A stretch of DNA of 64,000 nucleotides from Amaurobius ferox (GCA_951213105.1 OX578146.1:109851776-109915775); one strand, 5' to 3'. Numbered from the stretch's first letter, positions 1 through 10,924 are shown. The notes: generated from the sequence alone by a model not told the origin. Translations and numbers: made by a program.

Positions 1-3
1 AAG
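1..3 (+). CDS. probable 3' end of an upstream exon
   Basis: The window opens with AAG followed by a consensus donor (GTAAGT, 4-9). The Ig1-type exon at 6693-6974 ends in the same way (AAA G before the donor), and the next exon (1120) begins with the last two bases of a codon, so a phase-1 join giving Gly-Pro-Pro is possible. I infer that this is the end of the Ig1 exon of the upstream cassette. Only three bases are visible. Confidence 0.4.
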
Positions 4-1119
4 GTAAGTAGATTTATTGCCATTCGTATGGATGAATAGATATGAATTTATTAATAGATATGAATTTATCATAGTTGAAAATTAACAGATTTAATTTTAT
101 CTTTGTTGAAAACATAACAAGAACATTCATTAGATGTCAAAAGTGTTCTGATATTTTAAAATATGCCAGAATGTTATCTAAGTTGGAGAGTTTTAGTTAA
201 AAAAAAAGTTGAAAAAGTTAATGAACTGTGTAACTGGATCAGTACAACTGCTTGTCTCTCGACAAATGCATACAGTTTCTTCTGATCCGATAAAGGGGGT
301 TCATACTGCCATTGAGGCAGTTGTAGTCACTTAATGTTTATATGTATGCTAAAAATGAAATATGAAATATTGCATTTAAATTAATACTCAAGCTAATTTA
401 TTATCGTTTCAATATGGCAACAGTGAATACTATAGGTTTAAAAGACGTTCAGACGTGAATTATTTTTACTGTGGAAGATTATTATGTTATTTTATCATCT
501 TTATTTACTATTTAAATCTATTTTTAGCTTTCTGCAGGTGACTTGTGTTTGTGCATTTACGCAACGTAATTAACACAATTTTTTAAGACTGAATTAACGG
601 TTGAATATTATTAATACTTTTCTTCTGGATTATACAAATTCTCATCTATATGATATTATATATAACTTGATGAGGAAGGTATCAAGCATATATGTGTATG
701 TTATGAACGGAATTAGATTGGTAGAATGGACTAAATGCACAAAGTTTTTGCTCGATAATCTTTTAAATATGAAGTTATAGTCCAGTTTTCAAAACAAAGA
801 TTATTGAATGTATACAATATGCAATTTGTTATCAGAAACAAACGAATTAAATCTAGCAACTTTCTAGAGTACTGCTACTTATCTGCAGGTTATTTAAGGA
901 ATTAATGCAGGCTATTTAAGGAAATAAATGTTGGACTATTTTTCTTTTATTCTTGAGATAGGGTATTTGAGTTTTTCATTGTTTGAAAATGTTTTTAGAA
1001 TACAGTCAGCATTTCTATCTAGGGAATAATCAGCTAATTTACATGAATGTGAATTCTTTGAAAAGTCTGTGTATATTTTGATTTTATGTTTCTTGTGAAT
1101 ATTCGTATTATACTATTAG
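4..1119 (+). other. intron, no recognisable feature
   Basis: AT-rich sequence between the putative exon end at 3 and the acceptor at 1118-1119. I see no open frame with domain similarity and no clear repeat. Confidence 0.5.
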
Positions 1120-1239
1120 GTCCTCCAATTTGGATAAAGCAACCGCAAAATATCGAGACTGTTGTAGGCAAGAATGTTACTTTTGAATGTGCAGCAAGTG
1201 GAACGCCTGCTCCTTCTGTTAGTTGGAAGAAAACAAGAG
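1120..1239 (+). CDS. first half of an Ig2-type domain, upstream cassette
   Basis: This 120-base exon begins and ends in phase 1 (acceptor ...CTATTAG, donor GAG|GTTTTA). It encodes PPIWIKQPQNIETVVGKNVT and continues with FEC, G-x-P-x-P and VSWKK. This is the A-to-C strand part of a C2/I-set Ig domain with its first Cys and core Trp, in the style of Dscam Ig8 (PP-x-W-x-x-x-P). The exon stops just after WKK, the same place where exon 10266-10382 stops after WYKE, so the two are paralogous half-domains. It is completed by exon 4425-4595. No start codon is present, so its transcript must start outside the window. Confidence 0.85.
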
Positions 1240-4200
1240 GTTTTAATTTCCTAATATTTTCTTTTACTATTTCTTTTTAATGAACATTATAAAATATCAG
1301 TGTTTTACTCCTATTTAAATTTTTGCTATTATGATTAAATTTGAAAAATAATAAAATGAAATCTGTACGTAGTATGGTGCGAAAAATGACATTAAAATTA
1401 GATAAGTGTGGTTTAACGAAATGTTGCTGTTATTTGTAAAAAAATTCATAAATTTAGTAATTTAATAAATATAAAAAACTGATAGTTTGAAACAATTCCT
1501 TGAATAAAAATGTGAGGTGTCATATTTTAAATATCTTCCGTTACCAATAAGCTTTCATAGAAATTTTTGTATAAATACAAATTTATATAAATAAATACTT
1601 AGAACCGTCATGTGATTATTTATTTTTTAGAAATATATATTTATACAACGTGTCTTCGCGAGTGTACTTTTAGGATACAAGAATAAGTGCAAATTTCTAG
1701 ATAACGAACGCTTTTATTTAAAAGCACTAATAAACGTAAATAGAAAGAATATACACCAAATATCTCGATAACTACCTTATACGACCACTAAATAACTGTC
1801 AGATACAATAAATTAGCAATTAAATACTCAACTAATTCACAAAATAGGACATGTTATTCTCAAAACACTGGCGTATCTCCCAATTTAATTTATTAAGTAT
1901 CACTTCAACTACTTTCTAACTGAGCGATGTTTATATACTCTTCGTAGAAATTTCTTGACGGGACTCATATCTACAAGAATATTCGATATTTTGAAAAAGT
2001 TCTAGTATATTTGAAAAGTCACCAAGTTGGCGATGAATCGCAAAATCTGGCAACCATGTATCCTACTTTCACGTAATAGGAATGGCTATCTGTAAACGTG
2101 TTTTTCCACTGAGGGCTTAAAGAGAAGTGAGAGCATTTCACATGTTCGTAACAATATTATATTTTATTGTCAGATAATTAAGATGAAATATGTTAAATTA
2201 AGATAACAAATGTTTATTGAAAATAAAAAATAAGTGCTGACTTTTCACTTAAGGGACTTGTAAACTATTTTTCCCTGAATTTCACCGTCGAATTAAATGA
2301 TGTAGTCATTGGATCAGTGGGTGTAGTTCTTATTTTCTCAAAGCCTGTGAAAGCTATGAATTTTAAGCATAACGACATAAAAAATAAAAATATTGAAAAA
2401 CCTTTTTAAGAATTAAAAAATACTTACTTTGATATTTTGGTAGTTTTTAATTTTATTGCTCAAAATGCAAAGGAATAGGATATACGTGTCAAAACAAATC
2501 AAATTTACAATTTTATCATTGACGCTATAAGCACTATTTCTAATTATGTCAACTCTTTAAATAATTTATCATTACTTTAGAATTTAAAAAAGTATAGCAT
2601 TCTGTTAGTCACAGAACTCGTCAATTGAAAAATTGTCGCTGCAAATAGTAGGGTTCTAAGAAAAATCTAAATACAGTTCAGTGATCCCCTGCATCTATGC
2701 AGAGTTAATTTCGGCCGTCACTGCAAAAATATAGATACATATATCCATTTGGCCAGTCGATGCTGTTTACATTGAGCTACGAATAATGTATTCTTATTTT
2801 TATGTAGTAAGAGTGAACCCTACAATGCTTAATACTGTCATTTATGCTTAAAAACGGTATTCTATATAAACTGTATCCTGCAATGTTTTTAAAGCATAAT
2901 TTAACTGTAATAATTTTTTATTTGTAAGAATACAAATCCTAGGAATGTATTTTTGTATAAAAAAAATCAAATTAAGGTCACAGTACATTTTTCAGATTTT
3001 GAAATAACGTATATTTAATTTTAATATTATTACGCAGCCTAATAACATCTAAAAAGATTGATATCAATTACTTCCACAATAAATGAAAACTTCGTAAATA
3101 AAATCATATATACAAAAATAAACTGGTGTACCTGCTTCAAAGGCAAAAAACAGCCCTCTTTTTCAGGACAGATAGGCTTTCTTTAGGGCTGGTTTAAACG
3201 TCTCAAATTTCTTTCGTTACTATTTAGTAGGTTTTCTTATTATTCACTTGTTTCTATTCGTTCTTCTATCCGTTCTCTTACCACCTTATTTTTTGCTATT
3301 CTTTTTTTTTTATGTGTTTTTTCTGTTAGTTGTTTCCTCCCTGTCGTTTAGGTTTTTCCTATTTATTTCTTCCCGCGGTGATGGCAACATATTTCTCCCT
3401 ACCTTCAGCTACACGTGTTATTCTACTTCAGTTACGGATATGGCTTGAATAAGTGAGGTTGCGCTTCTTGTCGGTTCTGAAGAAGAAGGCTGTCTTTTGC
3501 TTTTGAAACTACCAATAGCCAGTTTATTTTTGTATGAATGATGTATCTTTGAAATTTTAATTTATCGTGTTACTATTGTAGCAGTTTCTGAACGGTTAAT
3601 TGATCAATTACTTTATCTTACTATCATTCTATCGTGAGACATTTAAGAGAATGAAACACTAAACCCTTTGTTTTGACCCTTATCTTAATTTTTGACCGTA
3701 TTTGTCTTAAAACACAGGTTTTCTGTTCTTTCGCGCATGGTATCTTGTGAACAAATTAATAAAATCTTTCGAAACTTTTTGATTTTGAGAATAGTAAAAT
3801 AATTCTTTAGTTAAGCAAACATTTTTGATTTAGCTAGAAAAATAAAACGCTTCTTGCTTATATTCTTAAAAACATTGAAAACATAAAGTTTGAAACAGGT
3901 CTTTTTACTCAATTACCTAAAAGCACTAAAAATAGAAATAACAAAATTTTGTAGTTCAAGAATTAAACACTGATGAGATATTTTTTATGTATAATAATTT
4001 AAATTGAGTTATAGGATATCTTGCACACAATAAAATATCGAAATTAAAACAAGCAAAAACCATTAACAAAAAGTAATCACCACATTTATTAATAAATTTT
4101 TAAGTATATGAAAATTAATATTTTACCATAATTTATTTTTATATAATTATTTTTAATGTTTGGAAATTTTTCGTACGATTAAATATATGTGTTTTAATTG

Positions 4201-4424
4201 GAAAATTTTATGTATTTATCTTAAATAGCTGATTTATAAAAAAAATATATATATTTAAGTTACATTTAAAACTTTTCTTATATGCTAAGGTGTATTATCC
4301 CCTTATTAAAAGTATATTTTTCAAAAAATTACAAAAAATTGTAATTTACGTAATATTTACTTTTTTACTCTTCAGATTTCCTACTGACATTGATTTGTTC
4401 ATTTAAACTTGACCTTTATTTTAG
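1240..4424 (+). other. intron
   Basis: The intron is 3.2 kb and AT-rich. It contains a diverged copy of the second tRNA-like SINE at about 2590-2850. A T-rich stretch near 3250-3450 has a long open frame, but the predicted peptide is low-complexity Phe/Leu/Val and I do not treat it as a gene. A short patch near 1975-2055 (CACCAAGTTGGCGATGAATC) resembles the GGCGA-rich part of the GT-microsatellite repeat seen elsewhere in the window. Confidence 0.5.
2590..2850 (-). mobile_element. diverged tRNA-like SINE (second family)
   Basis: The stretch GGCCAGTCGATGC...TTGAGCTAC near 2750-2780 reads on the minus strand as a tRNA A-box-like start (GTAGCTCAATG). The preceding part (CCTGCATCTATGCAGAGTTA, GCCGTCACTG) matches the related copy near 7765-7830. 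The B box is not well kept. Borders are approximate. Confidence 0.4.
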
Positions 4425-4595
4425 AAACGCAGGAAAATGACTTTGAAGATGTAACCAGTGGTGGGCGGTATGTAAACATTAACGGAATATTAACGATAAT
4501 TAATGTACAAAAAGAGGATCGAGGACATTATCTTTGTAGAGTTTCAAACAATGTTGGAACTGCGTTGGAAGCAAGCGCAAGTTTATCTGTACTTA
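4425..4595 (+). CDS. second half of an Ig2-type domain, upstream cassette
   Basis: This 171-base exon is phase 1 at both ends (acceptor TTTTAG, donor A|GTAAGT). It encodes ETQENDFEDVTSGGRYVNI..., then the D-x-G-x-Y-x-C motif of an Ig fold (EDRGHYLC) and a G strand ending SASLSVL. Joined to exon 1120-1239 it gives a complete 97-residue Ig domain, against 95 residues for the homologous pair at 10266 and 11633. Because it ends in phase 1, it could be spliced to the Ig1 exon at 6693, to Ig2 at 10266 or to Ig3 at 14525. By analogy with sDscam-beta, I favour Ig3. Confidence 0.85.
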
Positions 4596-5186
4596 GTAAG
4601 TTCTAAAATTATTTAAACGTACTGTATTTGATCAATGTTTTATTGTATATCTAATAATTAATTTTTTCCAGAATAAAGTCTAGGTTTTCACATCATGAAA
4701 TTCCTAAATATTTTACAAATTTTTTACTTATTGTATTTTTGAATAACAATGTATTTTGTATGTGTTGTAACAAATATAAAATATCCAGTATTTGTGTGAT
4801 TTTTGTCACTTGCTAAACTGTTTTAATAAAAAAGTTCATTATTGACAGAAAATTAATTTAATTTTTTAAATTAAATTTATTGTGTATTTCATTCTAAAAT
4901 TTTCATTTATGAATTAGAAAATAAAATATAGTATTATATCAAAATATAGCACGAGGCGGCGCCACATGTCAGGCATGCTTAGAGTCTTTTTATGACAATA
5001 AAGGGACTCCATGCTTTTGAGTTCTCTTCTCTTTGGTGTTCAGTTCTTCCTCTCTTGACTCAGATATCACATTATGGGCTGTAAAAATTTGCCTTTGACT
5101 AACTGTTTTGTAATTTGTCTTTCTCCTATTGAACACTTTTATCAAACATGAAATGAAATTGTAAATTTTTTGAATACTTGTTTAGA
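4596..5186 (+). other. region between cassettes, candidate promoter and 5' UTR
   Basis: This 590-base AT-rich stretch separates the last exon of the upstream cassette from the next signal-peptide exon. Its GC content rises near 4950-5070. It contains a possible initiator near 5042 (see separate entry) and would hold the 5' untranslated leader of the second cassette. Confidence 0.45.
5036..5048 (+). promoter_or_regulatory. candidate initiator (Inr) of the internal promoter
   Basis: TCAGTT at 5040-5045 fits the arthropod initiator consensus TCAKTY, which would put a start site at A5042, 145 bases before the ATG at 5187. No TATA box stands about 30 bases upstream and no convincing DPE is seen. 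This is weak evidence alone; it is listed because a signal-peptide exon follows directly. Confidence 0.3.
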
Positions 5187-5265
5187 ATGAATTGCATTCA
5201 ACAGATCCTTTTAGCTCTGCTGATGAGTATTATCTCTTTAGTAAATCCAAGCGACCAAAATGATG
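5187..5265 (+). CDS. signal-peptide exon (alternative first exon of the last cassette)
   Basis: ATG at 5187 opens a 26-codon reading MNCIQQILLALLMSIISLVN then PSDQND, followed by a consensus donor (G|GTAAGT) in phase 1. It has a short polar N-end, a hydrophobic core (ILLALLMSIISLV) and a polar C-end, the form of a secretory signal peptide. Its phase fits the next exon (6693), giving Asn-Asp-Gly-Phe-Pro. No acceptor is needed because it would be the first exon of a transcript. It sits inside the intron that would otherwise link exon 4595 to 6693, so an internal promoter must exist if it is used. Cleavage is probably near Asn20-Pro21 but cannot be fixed by eye. Confidence 0.8.
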
Positions 5266-6692
5266 GTAAGTCCTTATTTTAATAATATTGTAGTGTAATA
5301 CAGTTCTTTTATTATAGACATATAAAGACATTATATATATATGACATATATAGATGCTTTTGTTATAGACAAATTGTTTATGCATTTAAATACTTACGCC
5401 TAAGTGTGTTTATATACATATGCATTTAAATATACAACAGAATCATTATATTATTTACTACATAAATACTCTTACAAATCTATTTAATTGAAAGTATTCG
5501 TATGTACGTTGCATATTTATTAAAAGCTCTGATTACATAAGTATTTATACAAAAAATATATATCAGGATCTATCATTTTCTTCTCCTACATGAAATTTGA
5601 TAAAAATAATAAAGCATTGTAAATGTAATGCAGTTCCTTATGGTTATTTTTACCAAATTATGATTCTATAAGATATTTTAACTAACCTTACTTTATTCTG
5701 AACACACGTTATTCTGAAAATGTAACTGTGTATTTTTAGCTGTTATATAAACCTGAAAAAGTTGTGTTCAAATTTTTCATGAAATCATATTTTGATTAGA
5801 AAAAATACATTAAGATAAAACATGTATTTTATGATTGGGCATCATTTTCTTTTAGGATTTTTTCTTAAATGATTTTAAATTAAAACAAATAGGTTTAGTT
5901 TATTTATCCTGGTATTTTATGTAAAATATATTTACAAGATCATTTTTATAATTTTATGTAGTATGTATTAGTTAAAATAATGTTTAGATTATAATTTAAA
6001 ATAATATTTAATGACTCTAACATATCTATCAAAGTAAAAAAAAAAGATTATAAAAATTAATAAATTTATTACCAAAAACCCATGTTTGTGCATAAAATTA
6101 TTCAGGATACCAACAACTTTGAAATTTTACTTTATTTAATCTTAAAATCTTTAATTTGCTAATGCAATGTTAGTGATTTCCATCTATTAAAAAATCAAAT
6201 TTTAAACATCGTTAGATTTCTTATTGCTCAGTGACTACTAGTGACAAATTAAATGATTTTAGCTGTACAGTTAAAAATACTTATTAAGTTGTAAACAGCA
6301 GTAGAACAGCAATATTATGGCAGCCGGTAAGCAATTTAAGTACTTTTCAACTGTTGTTGAAAATAATTTAATTGTAAACACCAGTAAATTTATTGTTTGT
6401 ATAAGGATAGATAGTTTTCAAAGCAAATAATTACTACAGTTGCAACGATCTGCAAAACAAAAAAGCATAGAATTGCGTAAACGCTGTAATTTCTGAAATA
6501 AAATTCATATTTGCTTTAGCATACTCTGACTGTTTTATCTCTTGTACCCTTTTCTGATCAAAAATAATGGTTACATTAGCAAATAAAATCACAATTAATT
6601 GTAATTTGAGTTCTCAATTATCCTTTAAAAGCTAAAATATTTTATTGACCTCTTTTTCTTGACGTTTTACGAACATTGTAAATTATCCACAG
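5266..6692 (+). other. intron, no recognisable feature
   Basis: AT-rich, 1.4 kb, with short A/T runs and a (TA) stretch near 5330-5350. Nothing else is seen. Confidence 0.5.
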
Positions 6693-6974
6693 GTTTTCCA
6701 CAGATTCAGCCTTTCTTTTTCCCAAATGCTTTAAGCATTGGACAAAAAGCAAGTGTTTCATGTGGAGTTAACAAGGGCAGTATGCCACTAAAGTTTGAAT
6801 GGATGAAAGATAGGACGGAATTGCTAAACTCTGATAACATAAGAGTTCGCGATATCGAAGATGTATCTGTTCTAGCAATTGATCCCATAAAGCAGGAGAG
6901 CGGAGGAAACTATACTTGCATCGTGAGCAATTCCCTCGGAAAAGACGAGTATACTGCTGTGCTGATGGTAAAAG
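6693..6974 (+). CDS. Ig1 domain (Dscam Ig7-like), single exon
   Basis: This 282-base exon is phase 1 at both ends and encodes a whole Ig domain (residues 27-120). It starts FPQIQPFFFPNALSIGQKAS, the P-x-I-x-P-F opening typical of Dscam Ig7. It has the first Cys (ASVSC, residue 50), core Trp (FEW, 63) and second Cys in GGNYTC (102), with a possible N-glycosylation site at Asn99. Two AGs stand in tandem at the acceptor (CCACAG|GTTTTCCACAG). The first keeps phase 1 and the full P-x-I-x-P-F opening. The second, at 6703, would shift the frame. In sDscam proteins this N-terminal Ig is the variable, recognition-determining domain. Confidence 0.9.
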
Positions 6975-7042
6975 GTAATAGTTTTCATTTCTATAACCTA
7001 TATTTTAATTTAACAATAGATGACTTAGATTTAATGATAAAC

Positions 7043-7219
7043 TAAATCATTCTCCGACGAGCCAGTCGGCTTGTATTGAGCTACTAGGGCGAGTGTCTTT
7101 TCTTCTATATGTGAAGTTGACTCTACATTCTTCTCTTTCAAATACTTTAGATATGAATAATTTCCTCATTCCTACACTTTCCCAGGCTAGCATCACATTC
7201 TTCGCAATCATAGGTGTAG
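7043..7219 (-). mobile_element. second-family tRNA-like SINE, interrupted by another SINE
   Basis: GCCAGTCGGC...TTGTATTGAGCTAC at 7061-7084 is, on the minus strand, a tRNA A-box-like start (GTAGCTCAATACAA). The following sequence (TTTTCTTCTA, GTGAAGTTGACTC) matches the copy at 12473-12600. The other SINE is inserted at 7234, and the host sequence probably resumes at 7527. Confidence 0.45.
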
Positions 7220-7233
7220 GCAATGGGTGTGTG

Positions 7234-7512
7234 TTGAAACCCAGACCGTGCGACCTACCAGAAAGGTGTAAGGTAACTGTTTAGACGGTCGGGAAGTGCC
7301 GCCCAATTTAGACCGGAACCCAGTGGGGGAGGCATCCACAGGGACCGTACCCTCCTTTCCCTACCACCAACCTCTCGGAAGGACTTTCGGACCCACATGT
7401 TTAACGTGATCGTACTCCGCATGAACACGGCGGCAGTTTTGGCAGTGGCTGGAATCGAACCCGGGCCTACCGAGTGCAACTCCAGCTCGCTAACCAATGG
7501 GCTACCGCGCCC
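7234..7512 (-). mobile_element. CAA-tailed tRNA-like SINE, near full length, with target-site duplication
   Basis: On the minus strand it starts with GGGCGCGGTAGCCCATTGG (A box) and has CCCGGGTTCGATTCC (B box), a GC-rich body shared with the copies at 9576 and 30550, and ends near CAGACCGT...GGGTTTCAA. The 14-base direct repeat GCAATGGGTGTGTG flanks it at 7220-7233 and 7513-7526. This is the mark of LINE-driven retrotransposition and shows a fairly young insertion. Open frames that cross it on the minus strand are by-products of its GC-rich body. Confidence 0.9.
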
Positions 7513-7639
7513 GCAATGGGTGTGTGTGTGTGAGGATGGGTCATAACCTTGTCTCCTTAGTAGAGCAATTGTAGGATCCATATTATCCATAGGATCCATA
7601 TTTGAAAAGAAAATTAAGCACTGTAAACCCCATTTTTCA

Positions 7640-7985
7640 GTTGTAACTTACCCTTTCAGAGACCCTGGTTACTTCCATGTTCGTAACTCTGATAAATATA
7701 AAATAGCTACCATAAATTGTAGGGTCTTTGGAGTTCTGGAATGTCGATAATTATGCCTTTTCAATGATCTCCTGCATAGAACCTGTATAGGGTTAACATG
7801 TTTGGGCGTCATTGTGAAGAACTCATGTACTAGCCAGGATAGAAACTTTAGACCCTCTCCTTGTCAGGCGTTGACCTAATCATTGAGTTGCTTGGAAGAT
7901 ATTCTTTGCACATGCAATTAAAGTGGACCTCACATGCATTTTTGTCTGGTATTGGAATGAAATATTTAGTGTGAACTTGTGTTTG
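7640..7985 (-). mobile_element. diverged second-family tRNA-like SINE
   Basis: The sequence TCTCCTGCATAGAACCTGTA and GGGCGTCATTGTG resembles the copy near 2680-2740. GGCGTTGACC...CATTGAGTTGC (about 7868-7891) gives an A-box-like motif on the minus strand. No target-site duplication is seen. Borders are approximate. Confidence 0.4.
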
Positions 7986-8261
7986 ACAGCCTCTGATTAT
8001 CTTACCCACATTAGTTATTTTGAGTCATGTTGAAATTAGACTTCACTCTCTGAAATCTAGAAAATAATTATGTTTATAGAAGAAATTAATGCAATTATAA
8101 TATAAAAACAAATTATTTAGCTCATTGACTTACTCGAATTATCAAATGACATTTTAATTGAAATACATTTGATAACTGTCTAGTTAATTTATCTCCTGTA
8201 AAACGCCTTTTCGTAGTTGCCACATAGCAGTTGTATTTTTAACATGATAAGACTTACTATA

Positions 8262-8620
8262 TACAAGGTATTTCAAAAAGATTGCACAACTAAATATGTC
8301 TTAAGCAATTGATTATAGACCCATGGTTTCAAATGAAGAAAGGCTTCAAATAAGATATACTCCCAGACTTCTACAGTTTTGATCACATGACACATTTTAG
8401 TATGTCTATGGAAAAATAGTTTTATAAGAAACTTGTTTTTAGAAGGCCCGTATAAAAAATTACATTTGTATATTTGTACTAAAAGGTGTTACATGGTCAA
8501 ATTTTGCATATGATGAGAGTATATCTTAATTATAGCATCTCTTAAATTAAAAATATGGATCTACGGCTAATCCGTTATGATATGTTTAGTTATTCAATCT
8601 TTTCCAGATACTTTGTTTAT
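8262..8620. mobile_element. MITE-like element with long terminal inverted repeats
   Basis: The left end ACAAGGTATTTCAAAAAGAT (8263 on) matches the reverse complement of the right end (about 8582-8620, reading AAAGTATCTGGAAAAGATTG). By hand the first 34 positions agree at about 26, and similarity goes on inward: ATAAGATATACTCCCA near 8350 pairs with the complement of AGAGTATATCTTAAT near 8516. The arms reach about 100 bases each with a short spacer. The ends recall the CAGGGTGTCCCAAAAAG-type end at 31772. No coding sequence is present. Confidence 0.7.
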
Positions 8621-9446
8621 AACATTACGCCAAAGTTGACATTTTATCTAATTTTACCACAAACTTTGAAAAATTAATAAAGAAAATACTCTGAAAATTA
8701 AAATTCTGCGTTAATAACAGCATAAGACAGATGATAAAATGTATAGATAATTTATATTTTTATAAAGAAAATACTGCCACCTTTCCTTACTTTTAAAGGT
8801 TGAGTAAATGGAAACAAAATAAAAATGGCCAAATTTTGTTTCACTGAATTTCAGTGCAACTGTTCTAAGCAATGATTGATATTTTGATAAATTACGAAAT
8901 ATTCATATATTTGTCTGTTTAATATATTTTGTAATGTATTTAACTACTTTCAATCGTTCAATAGACACAGCTTATATATTCTTAGTATATCTTCAATAAA
9001 TATGCATTTTGCTTGCAATAACTCCTTGCTTAGTATTTACTGCAAACGTTTTTAAAAATAAAAGCGTTTTTGTAGTTATTTAAAAATATTTCTGTAACTA
9101 TTTTAGGTTTCAATATTTCTTTAAAAAAGTGTTTTATTTCAATTTTATTAAAAATATATTTTATTTCAATTTTGTGAGTTACAACAGAAAATGTTTGAAT
9201 GCGGAGTCAATCTTTAGCCAAATGATACACAAACTGCAATAAGGGGGGCTTAAAATAAATCTATAAACTTAGCTAGCATGTACTTACTAATGTTATCCAT
9301 TTTCATCTATAGTTTGTTTATCTTATATTTATCGTTAAAACAACAGACAGCAGGTACTTTCAACTGATGTTGAATCACAGTATGCTTACAGAAATTGTTA
9401 ATTATACATAAATAGATCCCAAACCTAAGATGTTTTCTTTTTTTTT

Positions 9447-9542
9447 GACCCAGACCGTCCGACCTACCCGAAGGTGCAAGGTATCTGTTTGGACGGCCGG
9501 GATAATGCCACCCAATCCAGACAGGAACCCAGTTGGGGGGAC
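9447..9542 (-). mobile_element. fragment of the CAA-tailed SINE (3' part)
   Basis: GACCCAGACCGTCCGACCTA...GTTGGGGGGACG matches the 3' half of the SINE at 9576-9856 in the same orientation; the tRNA-like head is missing. It stands 34 bases from the longer copy and differs from it at several sites, so it is an independent older insertion rather than a fresh duplicate. Confidence 0.8.
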
Positions 9543-9575
9543 GTAAAAAATAATTTAAAATGCTGCACAAATAAA

Positions 9576-9856
9576 GTTGTTGTTGAAACCCAGACCGTCC
9601 GACCTACCAGAAAGGTGTAAGGTAACTGTTTGGACGGTCGGGAAGCGCCACCCAATTTAGACCGGAACCCAGTGGGGGAGGCATCCACAGGGACCGTACC
9701 CTCCTTCCCCTACCACCAACCTCTCGGAAGGACTTTCGGACCCACATGTTTAACGTGATCGTACTCCGCATGAACACGGTGGCAGTTTTGGCAGTGGCTG
9801 GAATCGAACCCGGGCCTACCGAGTGCAACTCCAGCGCGCTAACCAATGGGCTACCG
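9576..9856 (-). mobile_element. CAA-tailed tRNA-like SINE, near full length
   Basis: The minus strand reads CGGTAGCCCATTGGTTAGCG (A box), CCCGGGTTCGATTCC (B box), the shared GC-rich body, CGGACGGTCTGGG and a CAACAACAAC tail (plus strand GTTGTTGTTG at 9576). It is very close to the copy at 7234-7512. The first bases of the head (GGGCG) are missing. No clear target-site duplication was found. Confidence 0.88.
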
Positions 9857-10265
9857 TAAAAACACACAAACTAACAGATCGTTTCAGAAATATGTGATGG
9901 GATTTATCTTCTACGCGAGCAAACTAGAGTTTTATGCCAAATGAATTTACTACGTGCGGGCGATTACTTAGATATATAGCTATAGTAGTGTTGCCTAGTG
10001 AGAGTGAAGCATTAAGACCACTTCTTTGAAACCCATACCACTTCTTTGAAACGAACGTCTGATTTTTACATTTTGTTTGCTCAACTTTATATTTTGTGAT
10101 CTATTTATTCTTTTCTTGAGGGCAAAGTCACGTTCTATATTTATTGTTAATAATATTCAACTAAATAATTGCAATAACAGCGCAGAAAATCAAAAAATGA
10201 AAAAAAAATTCATTTATTATAGAAATATATTACAATTAATGGATTATTTAATGTTATTATTTCAG

Positions 10266-10382
10266 CTCCACCTAGATGGGTTCTGCAACCAAAGGACCAT
10301 ACTGCTTATCTGGGATCAATGCTAGAAGCAGAATGCAAAGTCACAGGAGAACCAAAGCCAAATATAGTCTGGTACAAAGAAG
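10266..10382 (+). CDS. Ig2 domain, first half (Dscam Ig8-like)
   Basis: This 117-base phase-1/phase-1 exon (acceptor TTTCAG, donor AAG|GTAATT) encodes PPRWVLQPKDHTAYLGSMLE, then AEC, G-x-P-x-P and IVWYKE. The PPRWVLxP start is a hallmark of Dscam Ig8. It is paralogous to exon 1120-1239, with the same cut point after W-x-K and one codon less. It forms residues 121-159 of the 802-residue product. Confidence 0.9.
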
Positions 10383-10469
10383 GTAATTGATATAAATTAT
10401 TGAACATTTATTTTTAGCCCATTTAAGTAGGTGTTAATATTCAATGAAATGTATTTAAATTTGAATTCA

Positions 10470-10720
10470 CTTTTTACTTTCTCATGCGTAGTATTGAGAA
10501 AGTATTAGCTTCACTAAAACTTTGTATCTCGAGATTTTGATGCCAATATATATGTTTTAGGACCTTTTGAACAAGTTTTGATTATTTTTGGAGTCTGTCC
10601 ATCTGTTTGTCTGTCTGCGGTCGATTTCTTGTATACACCATAGTTGCCGCAAAGATTAATGGATTTTCACGAAACTTTATATTCGGCTTTGTTAATGAAA
10701 AGTTTAGAATTATATAGAAT
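10470..10720 (+). repeat. diverged relative of the GT-microsatellite repeat
   Basis: A short inverted motif (CTTTCTCATGCGTAGTATTG ... AGAAAGT) is followed by CTCGAGATTTTGA, a TCTGTCCATCTG-type simple repeat and GATTTTCACGAAACTTTATA. The order is the same as in the repeat at 48951-50017 and in the copy near 14955-15130. Similarity is in layout more than in exact sequence. Confidence 0.4.
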
Positions 10721-10924
10721 TATTTGAAATTCGAGCGAAAACTTCGATATTTTTTCGAAATTTTCATATTTTTGTTACATGGCAGTATAGGATAAAATTT
10801 GACATGATCATGCATAAAATAGGGTTATTTATGGCTGAATGATCACAAAACTTTATAATTTCAATCATTACAGTGAAAATAGCCGCGATGCAATTATTGT
10901 GTTCGTGACGTCATTAGCTCCCCT

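Larger units (their letters stand above)
6975..10265 (+). other. intron carrying several mobile elements
   Basis: The 3.3 kb intron holds three copies of the CAA-tailed SINE (one with a 14-base target-site duplication), two diverged copies of the second tRNA-like SINE and an inverted-repeat element at 8262-8620, each listed separately. The stretches 8620-9440 and 9860-10260 show nothing recognisable. Confidence 0.6.

Noticed and set aside
3248..3448. Hydrophobic open frame of 66 codons
   Set aside because: T-rich DNA gives Phe/Leu/Val by composition; no splice signals or domain.
7255..7599. Minus-strand open frame of 114 codons and similar ones at 9604-9867 and 30475-30810
   Set aside because: They run through copies of the CAA-tailed SINE; the same peptide in several copies reflects the repeat.
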